From positions 1,674,001 through 1,738,000 of the forward strand of contig NZ_JAVIZX010000001.1 of NCBI RefSeq assembly GCF_031453675.1: a stretch of 64,000 bases of DNA, read 5' to 3'. Shown piece after piece: positions 58,184 to 64,000 of this stretch (its first letter is position 1; each line of letters starts with the position of its first letter). The position numbers and the translations under genes were made by a program. Below the pieces are notes generated by a model. The model saw only the letters and a list, made by a program, of their open reading frames with translations. It did no database searches and was not told the DNA's origin. The stretch is from Paracidovorax wautersii (lineage in GTDB: Bacteria; Pseudomonadota; Gammaproteobacteria; Burkholderiales; Burkholderiaceae_C).

Positions 58184-60648
58184 GGCCTGCCTTTCCGTGC
58201 CGCCCCCGCAGCGGGAGCGGGTTTGTCGCCCTCTGCGCGGCACACCACGCGCAGGTCGCCCCGTGCCGCGTGCTCGGCTTCGGTGAACGCCGCGCGGCAG
58301 GCGCTGCCGTCCGGCATGCGGGCCCGCAGCGTGTTGCGTGGCTGCAGCGCCGTCAGGTAGACCACGCCGTCCCAGCCCACCACCGTCGGCACCTGGCCCT
58401 GCTCATGCAGTACGGTGCTGCCCGGCGGCAGCGGGGCGCCCGCCGCGTTCACCAGCGTCAGGGTGGCCGTGTGCTGGCGCAGCACCGGCAGGTGCACCAG
58501 GGTGCCGCGGCCCTGCGCCACGGCCACGCGGCGCTCCAGCGCAGGCGTGTGCACGTCCACGGGCAGCGAGAGCGGATCGATCGCGTAGCGCGCCGGGTAG
58601 TAGGCCGGCACGTTGGGCACCAGCAGGTAGCCCCGGGCGTCCGTGGTGCCGGCGGGCTGGTGGTTGAAGGTCACCGGCACGCCGGGGGCCTCGGTGGACA
58701 CCAGGGCGAAGCCGTCGGTCACCCGGTTGGCTGCGAAGGCGTAACCATCCATCATCCCGACGGAGCCCGAAGCCCCCGCCCAGTGCGTGGTGCCCGCCGA
58801 GGAGCCGAACAGCCCGCCCTGCACCAGGCCGTAGCGGCCCTGGTACTGCGCGCTGGCCAATCGGTAGTTCCGGCCCACGCTGCCGCCCGTGGAGCCGCTG
58901 CGCGTGTGCCCCAGGTGCCAGCCGACGCCGCCGTCGCTGCGCAGGCTGCGCTGCATGCCGACCTCGCCCTGCGCGGTGTCGCCCAGCCGCGCGATCCCCG
59001 CCTGCGCCGTGAGCAGCGGGTCAAGCAGGTAGGTGAGCTGCGCGCGTACCTGCATCTCGCCCGTTTCCACCGTGCGACCGGCCGTCAGCGAGAAGAACGC
59101 GTCGCGCCCCAGCGGCGTGCTGTAGCTGGCGTAGGCGACGCGGCTGCGCTGCGTGCCGGCGCCGCGCAGATCCACCCAGCCGGCCGCCAGCGAGCCCACG
59201 CCGCGCACCAGGCTGGCGTTGATCTGGCGCGTGCGCTGGTTGGGCTGCAGCGCGTCGGCGGCATGGTTGGCCGCATCGCCGAAGCCGGCGCCGCGCCGCG
59301 TCTCCAGCAGCGTGATGCCGCCGCGCGGCGTCAGGTACTGGTAGCCTGCGCTCCACTGCCAACCGCCGGGCCGGTCTGCGGCCAGGTCGTTGTGGCCGGT
59401 CGCCCGGCCGTGGGTCAGCGATGCATTGAAGACCCCCAGCGTGCCCCAGCGCATCAGCCCGCCCGCTCCCAGCACGGCCAACCCGCGGCCGGCCTGCGCC
59501 TGGGCCTCCACCGTCACGCTGTCGCTCAGGCCCCGCCGCGCCACGCCCGTGGCCAGCGGCGCGCCGTAGCCGAAGCTGCGCAGGCCGTAGCCACGCCGCA
59601 GTGCGCCGAGCGACAGCGCATAGTCCGTCCAGCCGGGGCGCAGCAGCTGGCTGCTCACGTAGAAGGGCACCGCAGTCACCACCTGCCGGCCCAGCGCATC
59701 CGTGGTGACCACCGAGGCCGTGCCGGCGCCGTTGACGGCCGGCAGGTCTCCGAGCGTGAACGGCCCGGGTTGCACCTGCTGGCGACCGGCGCGGAAGCCG
59801 TTGACGAACACCTCGACCGCCGACGGCACGGCCGCCTGGCCGGCGAACTGCGGCATCGGATAGGTCACGAGGTCGGGCCGCGCGGCGAAGTTGCGCGCCC
59901 ACTGCACGCCGCCCAGCCGCACCGGGGTCGTCCAGGGCAGGGCGCCGGTGATGTGGTCGCCCACCGTCCAGCCCGTGGCGTCGGCGGTGTCCACGTCCGA
60001 CCAGGCGGTGTCGTAGCGCAGATAGCCGTTGCCGCCACCATCGGCATGCCGCACGATGCCGGTGTGGGAGAGCACGCCGTGCTCGCCAAACCAGCGCTGC
60101 TCCGACCACAGCGTCGCCGCGTCACGGCCCTCGGTGCGCGTGGCGTACAGCTCGTAGTTCATGAGCAGCCCCGTGCCACCTGCAACGGCCTGCGCCTCCC
60201 GGCCTTCCAGGCCCAGGTCCACCGTCTGCGCCGGCAGCCATTCGGGCGGCACGTCGATGCGCAGGCGCTGCGCCAGGCTGTCGTAGGCGACGCGCACGCC
60301 CGGCAGGGCGTCCACGGCCACAAGGGCTTCGTCGGCCTGGTCGGTGCGCACGTTCAGGCGGCGCAGCGTGGCGGCGTCGATCTCGAAGTGCGGGCCGCGC
60401 TGGCGCACCTGCACCAGCTCGCCGGTGGGGCGGCCGTTCACGTCCACCTCCAGGAACAGCAGGGCCGGAGAAGCCGCTGCATCGGCGGCGGGTGGCGGTG
60501 GCGTCGTGCTGCCCAGGTCGCCCGCGCAGAGCGCCTGGGGCACCCAGGCGAGCAGGGCCAGCCACCGGCGTCGGCGGGCGCAGACGGCGGGACGGGGTGC
60601 GGGGTCATCGCGCGGCGGCACGGGGCTGCATCGGCGCCTCGCGCCCAT
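58180..60648 (-). CDS. Fimbrial outer-membrane usher, archaic chaperone-usher type (CsuD-like)
   Basis: Outer-membrane secretion pore of up to 822 residues. An N-terminal signal region (WLALLAWVPQALCAGD), the usher N-domain (LFLEVDVNGRPTGELVQVRQ), a beta-barrel with plug region (FTLGDLPAVNGAGTASVVTT) and C-terminal domains (LPVDVHTPALERRVAVAQGR). The start ATG at 60648 lies 44 bases inside the chaperone gene, so a shorter start is possible. It is part of the five-gene SCPU pilus operon. Confidence 0.9.
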   Translation of the reverse strand: MGARRRCSPVPPRDDPAPRPAVCARRRRWLALLAWVPQALCAGDLGSTTPPPPAADAAASPALLFLEVDVNGRPTGELVQVRQRGPHFEIDAATLRRLNVRTDQADEALVAVDALPGVRVAYDSLAQRLRIDVPPEWLPAQTVDLGLEGREAQAVAGGTGLLMNYELYATRTEGRDAATLWSEQRWFGEHGVLSHTGIVRHADGGGNGYLRYDTAWSDVDTADATGWTVGDHITGALPWTTPVRLGGVQWARNFAARPDLVTYPMPQFAGQAAVPSAVEVFVNGFRAGRQQVQPGPFTLGDLPAVNGAGTASVVTTDALGRQVVTAVPFYVSSQLLRPGWTDYALSLGALRRGYGLRSFGYGAPLATGVARRGLSDSVTVEAQAQAGRGLAVLGAGGLMRWGTLGVFNASLTHGRATGHNDLAADRPGGWQWSAGYQYLTPRGGITLLETRRGAGFGDAANHAADALQPNQRTRQINASLVRGVGSLAAGWVDLRGAGTQRSRVAYASYSTPLGRDAFFSLTAGRTVETGEMQVRAQLTYLLDPLLTAQAGIARLGDTAQGEVGMQRSLRSDGGVGWHLGHTRSGSTGGSVGRNYRLASAQYQGRYGLVQGGLFGSSAGTTHWAGASGSVGMMDGYAFAANRVTDGFALVSTEAPGVPVTFNHQPAGTTDARGYLLVPNVPAYYPARYAIDPLSLPVDVHTPALERRVAVAQGRGTLVHLPVLRQHTATLTLVNAAGAPLPPGSTVLHEQGQVPTVVGWDGVVYLTALQPRNTLRARMPDGSACRAAFTEAEHAARGDLRVVCRAEGDKPAPAAGAARKGRP

Positions 60649-61483
60649 TCACGGTGGCCTGCAGCGCAGGCTGGGGTGGCGGGGGCTGGTCGAGCGTCCA
60701 GCGGCGCTCGCTGTGCGGCAACACGTAGCCCAGCAGGCCGGGGGTGACGACGGCGTCCGCACCGTTGGCGGCACGCCAGCGCACGGCGGTCAGCCGCGCA
60801 TGGCCGGGGCCGGTGTTGTGCACCACGAGCGCTTGCGAGCCCTGCGGGCCGCTCTCCACCGCCCAATGCAGCGCCGGCTCCAGGGTGCCGTTGCCGGCCA
60901 GGCGCTCCAGCAGGTCCGCATGCGTGGCCGGCATGCGCGGGCCCAGCGTGCCGGGGCCGTAGACGAACAGCGGAATGGCATAGCGGATCTGCAGTTTCAC
61001 CCCCAACTGGGGCGCCGACGGGGCCGCCTGGGGTGCGTCGGCGGTGGCCTCCATGGCCGGCGTGGGCCCGGGCAGCTCGTCCAGCAGCACGCGGAACGCC
61101 TGCTCCTGCCCTGCCGGCACGGACTGCGTGGCGATCAGGCGCACCATCTGCCGCGCGCCCGGAGGGATCTGGCTGATGGGCGGGCTGGCGACCACGGCCT
61201 GTTGCGGCGTGAACTGGTCGTCGCCGTTCTCCTGCCGCCACGCGTACACGCGGGCCTGCAGCGCAACGGGCGTGGTGCCGCGGTTCTCGACCCACACGGC
61301 CACGGCCCGCTGCTCCCCGGCGATGACCGGGTCCACCGGCCAGATCATCAGAGGGGCCGCGGCGTGCGCGGCCGGGGCCCATGCGAAGAGCGCGAAGGCC
61401 AGAGCGGCGACAGCCCGGGCCAGGCCCCCGGAGGGGGTGCGGCCCAGGGACGGGTGGGCGGCGGCGTGGCGAGCGCTCACCAT
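60605..61483 (-). CDS. Pilus assembly chaperone (CsuC-like)
   Basis: Periplasmic chaperone of 292 residues. Signal peptide about 1-42, then the PapD-like fold: LMIWPVDPVIAGEQRAVAVW, VENRGTTPVALQARVYAWRQ, VVASPPISQIPPGARQMVRL and an F1-G1 style segment VLLDELPGPTP. It lies between SCPU pilin 2 (7-base overlap of reading frames) and the usher. Role: donate a beta strand to SCPU pilins before delivery to the usher. Confidence 0.9.
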   Translation of the reverse strand: MVSARHAAAHPSLGRTPSGGLARAVAALAFALFAWAPAAHAAAPLMIWPVDPVIAGEQRAVAVWVENRGTTPVALQARVYAWRQENGDDQFTPQQAVVASPPISQIPPGARQMVRLIATQSVPAGQEQAFRVLLDELPGPTPAMEATADAPQAAPSAPQLGVKLQIRYAIPLFVYGPGTLGPRMPATHADLLERLAGNGTLEPALHWAVESGPQGSQALVVHNTGPGHARLTAVRWRAANGADAVVTPGLLGYVLPHSERRWTLDQPPPPQPALQATVNGREAPMQPRAAAR

Positions 61484-62058
61484 GAAAGGGTCACCTGCAC
61501 CGTGTCGGAGTACGCCCCGGCAGGCAGACCGAAGCCGGGAAAGCTGACGGTGCCCTGCAGCGGCAGCGCAGCCGCCGTGGCTTCCAGCGCGAGGCCTGCG
61601 GGCACGTTCGGCAGCAATGCGGTGGCGGGTGTGGCGGCCAGCTGCAGGCTATAGGGGACGAACGCACCGGCATTGTTGGAGAGTCGCCGCTGCGGGCCCA
61701 GGGCGTGCTGTCCGGCGTCGGCCGTGACCTGGACAGTGGTGCCGGGCGTGCACTGGATGCGCGCCTGGCCGCCGCTGCCGGAGCCGGCCAGCCGCGTCTC
61801 CGTGCCCACGCGCACGGCGGAGTGGGTGCCGAAATCCAGGGTGCCGAAATCCAGTCCCGTGGTCTGCCCGCCGCCACCTGCGACGACGCAGCCGCGCACG
61901 ATCGCGGCGTTCACGGCGAAGCTGCCCGTGGTGGGGATCGAGGCCGGCACGGCCGGTGCCCCCTGCAGCATCAGCAGAGGCAGGGCGAGCAGGGTCCGGG
62001 GCACCGGCGAAGCGGCGCCCCGCCCGGGCCGTGTCGCACGGCGGTGGGCGGTTCGCAT
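61477..62058 (-). CDS. Spore-coat-U-domain pilin subunit 2
   Basis: Secreted 193-residue SCPU protein: signal region about 1-40, then SFAVNAAIVRGCVVAGGGGQ, LDFGTLDFGT, QCTPGTTVQVTADAGQHALG, YSLQLAATP and a final strand AYSDTVQVTLSW. Two cysteines (about 56 and 103) probably form the conserved disulfide. A subunit of the pilus, between pilin 1 and the chaperone. Confidence 0.88.
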   Translation of the reverse strand: MRTAHRRATRPGRGAASPVPRTLLALPLLMLQGAPAVPASIPTTGSFAVNAAIVRGCVVAGGGGQTTGLDFGTLDFGTHSAVRVGTETRLAGSGSGGQARIQCTPGTTVQVTADAGQHALGPQRRLSNNAGAFVPYSLQLAATPATALLPNVPAGLALEATAAALPLQGTVSFPGFGLPAGAYSDTVQVTLSW

Positions 62059-62110
62059 GGCGGGTCTCCTGCCGGGGCGCCGGCGTGCGGCCTGCCCCGG
62101 GCGGTGGCAA

Positions 62111-62725
62111 TCAGAAGGTGAGCGTGACCTGGAGCTGGTCCGTGTACGCGCCGGCCGGCAGCGCCACGGCGCTGGTCTTGTTCACCAGCCCATAGATCGG
62201 CAGCGCGAAGGGATTGCCCGCCGAAGGCACCGCAATGCCCGTGATTGCCGTGGAAGCGACGTAGGGAATGGTGTGGCCCGGATCGCGGTAGACGTCGTAG
62301 GGCAGGAAGGCCCCGCCATTGGACATGGCACGGCTTCCGGTGCCGATGCCGGCGCCCTGGCCGGCATGCGCCCCGCCGTCGATGGAAATGCTGAAGGCCG
62401 TGATCTCCGGCGAGCAGACGATCTGCGTGACGCCGGCGCCGCCCTCGCCACCGCTCGCCGTCACGCTGACGGGGCCGACGAAGGTGGCCGGTCGGGTGCC
62501 GAAGTCCAGCGTGCCGAAGTCGGCGCCGGCCACGGTGCCCGGGCCGCCGTTGATCACGCAGCCGGAGGTGAGCATCATGCGGGCCGCCAGTACGCCCGAC
62601 AGCGTGGCGGCGCCCAGCGGAGCGGCCGCTGAAACTGTCAGCAGCGCGGCAAGGGCCAGTGCTGCGGGGCGGCCGCGCCGGAGCCTCTGGAGCCCGGGCG
62701 GTGCGACGTGGTGTCTCTCTTCCAT
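62111..62725 (-). CDS. Spore-coat-U-domain pilin subunit 1
   Basis: First gene of the operon, 204 residues. Signal peptide about 1-40 (ALALAALLTVSAAAPLGA), then LAARMMLTSGCVINGGPGTV, ADFGTLDFGTRPATFVGPVS, IVCSPEITAFSISIDGGAHA, LPYDVYRDPGHTIPYV and the ending AYTDQLQVTLTF. The ATG at 62725 has AGGAG eight bases upstream. Probable major pilin or its partner (CsuA/B-like). It is 52 bases ahead of pilin 2. Confidence 0.88.
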   Translation of the reverse strand: MEERHHVAPPGLQRLRRGRPAALALAALLTVSAAAPLGAATLSGVLAARMMLTSGCVINGGPGTVAGADFGTLDFGTRPATFVGPVSVTASGGEGGAGVTQIVCSPEITAFSISIDGGAHAGQGAGIGTGSRAMSNGGAFLPYDVYRDPGHTIPYVASTAITGIAVPSAGNPFALPIYGLVNKTSAVALPAGAYTDQLQVTLTF

Positions 62726-63033
62726 CGTTTTCTCCTCTGGACGAAAAATCGATGCCGGATACACGCCGCGGGATGACCACCCCCCAGGCGCCCATCACGG
62801 GCTGGCGGATGCGCCCCTGTACGAAGGGCGCTGCCCCAGGAGTTGTCCTGGGCTTGCGGTCTGCGCCGCTTGGAAACCTGTCTGAGAGGATGTTACCTAT
62901 TTTTGGAAAGTCGAAAAATAGGCGGAAAGCCCTGGTCCGTTGCCGGGAATGTCCTGCGTCCCTGCGCGTCCCGGGCCTACAAAGGGTCGTAGCGTCCTGT
63001 GCTGCGGAGGGGCGGAGTGGCCCCGCGTCAGCG
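62726..63033. other. Regulatory region upstream of the pilus operon
   Basis: 308-base gap between puuD and the pilin operon on the same strand. It has no gene; it contains the AT-rich palindrome at 62896-62922 and should hold the pilus promoter. Confidence 0.6.
62896..62922. promoter_or_regulatory. AT-rich palindrome CCTATTTTT-N9-AAAAATAGG
   Basis: Perfect 9-bp arms with a 9-base spacer, 171-197 bases upstream of the first pilin start, in otherwise GC-rich DNA. Candidate operator of the pilus operon. Not a terminator for puuD, since the stem is AT-rich and no T-run follows. Confidence 0.55.
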
Positions 63034-63906
63034 TCAGCGCCGACGCAGCAACAGGGCCTGGCGCAGCATGCGCGCAGCGCGGTCGCGGATCTGGAAGGGG
63101 CTGTGGCCCGGCAGCGGGCGGAGCTTGGACATGGAGCACGCCGCCAGGAAGTCGTGCAGGATGGGCGTGTCGTCCAGCGTGGACGCGTCGGGCGTGCGGA
63201 ATTCCGGGTGCCACTGGGTCGCCGCGATGTAGCCGCGGCCGCGCGCGGGCCGGCGGCGGATGGCCTCGGGCACGCCGTCCGGGTGGCTCCAGGCCTCGAT
63301 CTCGAAGCCCGGCGCCAGGTTCTTGATGCCCTGGTGGTGGATGCTGTTGACCACCACCCGTTGCTGGTTCGGGTACATGCGCGCCAGCCGGGAGCCCGGC
63401 ACCAGATCGATCTCGTGCACGTGCTGGTCGTAGGTGGCGGCATTGCGGTGCTGCATGGCGCCCGGGTGCTGCGTCTCGATGTCCTGGTAGAGCGTGCCGC
63501 CGAAGGCCACGTTGATCAGCTGGAGGCCCCGGCAGACACCGAAGATGGGTTTGCCGGCCTGCTCGAAAGCCTCCACCACCGCCAGGTCGTACAGGTCGCG
63601 CACGCGGTCGCCCAGCCATGCGTCCTTGAGCGGCACCTCGCCATAGCTGCCGGGCCACACGTCGGCGCCGCCGTGCATGACCACGCCGTCCAGCCACTCC
63701 GCGTAGTGGGCCAGTGTCACGTCGCCGCGCGCCGTCTCACCGGTGGGGCACGGCACCATCACCACCATGGCTCCGGCCGACATGATCCAGTGCGCAATCG
63801 ACTGCTCCACGTACTGCAGCGTCTTGTTGGTGAACAGCGAGCGTGCCGGATCAGCGTGGGAGAAGCACGCGGACAGTCCGATCTTGAGTCGTTTGGAGGC
63901 GCTCAT
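63034..63906 (-). CDS. Gamma-glutamyl-gamma-aminobutyrate hydrolase family protein (PuuD-like)
   Basis: Class I glutamine-amidotransferase-like hydrolase of 290 residues. The nucleophile elbow FGVCRGLQLINVAFGG holds the catalytic Cys; ATQWHPEFR gives the His-x-Glu pair; DGVVMHGGADVWP gives the oxyanion loop. PuuD cleaves gamma-glutamyl-GABA in putrescine use, but no other puu genes are seen here. The ATG at 63906 starts the conserved domain. A perfect palindrome lies 55 bases upstream. Confidence 0.9.
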   Translation of the reverse strand: MSASKRLKIGLSACFSHADPARSLFTNKTLQYVEQSIAHWIMSAGAMVVMVPCPTGETARGDVTLAHYAEWLDGVVMHGGADVWPGSYGEVPLKDAWLGDRVRDLYDLAVVEAFEQAGKPIFGVCRGLQLINVAFGGTLYQDIETQHPGAMQHRNAATYDQHVHEIDLVPGSRLARMYPNQQRVVVNSIHHQGIKNLAPGFEIEAWSHPDGVPEAIRRRPARGRGYIAATQWHPEFRTPDASTLDDTPILHDFLAACSMSKLRPLPGHSPFQIRDRAARMLRQALLLRRR

Positions 63907-63960
63907 GGGGCAGGCTTCCGCAAGGCAGCTGCACCGGGGCCGGCAAGGGCGTGACGAGGG

Positions 63961-63992
63961 GGGATGCGCATCCCAAATTTGTAGCACCGGTG
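63961..63992. promoter_or_regulatory. Palindromes upstream of the PuuD-like gene
   Basis: GGGATGCGCATCCC (63961-63974) is a perfect 14-bp palindrome; CACCGGTG (63985-63992) is another. Candidate operator region at the window edge. Confidence 0.4.
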
Positions 63993-64000
63993 ACCGGTGA

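Overview
The window is GC-rich, gene-dense DNA. Protein content suggests a betaproteobacterium of the family Comamonadaceae (Acidovorax-like). The clues are Bug/TctC solute-binding proteins, DUF4148 and DUF1631 proteins, a fused indolepyruvate ferredoxin oxidoreductase, topoisomerase III with a SWIB tail, the recA-recX order and a spore-coat-U (archaic) chaperone-usher operon. Family assignment is by recognition of protein families only; no search was run. No rRNA, tRNA, CRISPR array, complete insertion sequence or prophage was seen.

Layout. 1-2.2 kb: FixL/FixJ-like two-component pair, followed by a 267-bp MITE-like element. 2.4-7.5 kb: OmpA-family lipoprotein, small membrane protein, mltA, MFS exporter, Lrp regulator. 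7.6-14.9 kb: indolepyruvate oxidoreductase, then yajC-secD-secF. 15-19.4 kb: a frameshifted DUF1631 gene, recX, recA with a LexA-type box. 19.4-24.4 kb: MarR regulator, then a TctD/TctE-like two-component pair separated by a WYL regulator and a NIPSNAP gene. 24.4-28.2 kb: two DUF4148 exported proteins, a membrane-anchored 2Fe-2S adenylate cyclase and a divergent CRP-family regulator. 28.3-32.8 kb: LysR regulator, two Bug receptors and an N-formylglutamate amidohydrolase-like enzyme. 32.8-38.4 kb: SPOR protein, biotin-protein ligase, SET-domain protein, divergent topoisomerase III with H1-like and SWIB tails, small lipoprotein. 38.5-49.5 kb: mixed housekeeping and accessory genes, including a lower-GC frameshifted membrane gene. 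49.5-57.2 kb: trehalase with a dehydrogenase, MscS channel, pirin, cupin and SlyD. 57.2-62.7 kb: chaperone-usher pilus operon. 63-63.9 kb: PuuD-like amidotransferase.

How parts work together. SecDF-YajC assists protein export. RecA and RecX form the recombination and SOS module. The cyclase and the CRP protein form a likely local cAMP circuit, and a TGTG-N8-CACA palindrome upstream of a neighbouring DUF4148 gene is a candidate target. Trehalase, a glucose-dehydrogenase-like SDR and MscS suggest osmotic adaptation. The SET-domain protein and the SWIB-topoisomerase III are divergent neighbours, both with lysine/alanine-rich tails, and are separated by a 33-bp perfectly alternating purine-pyrimidine tract.

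Three repeat families stand out in the intergenic DNA: a dispersed element of about 55 bp (12 copies found by eye), a structured element of about 110 bp (2 copies with compensatory base changes) and the MITE-like element. Several sit against or inside stop codons. Two genes (DUF1631 and a membrane protein) carry single-base frameshifts.
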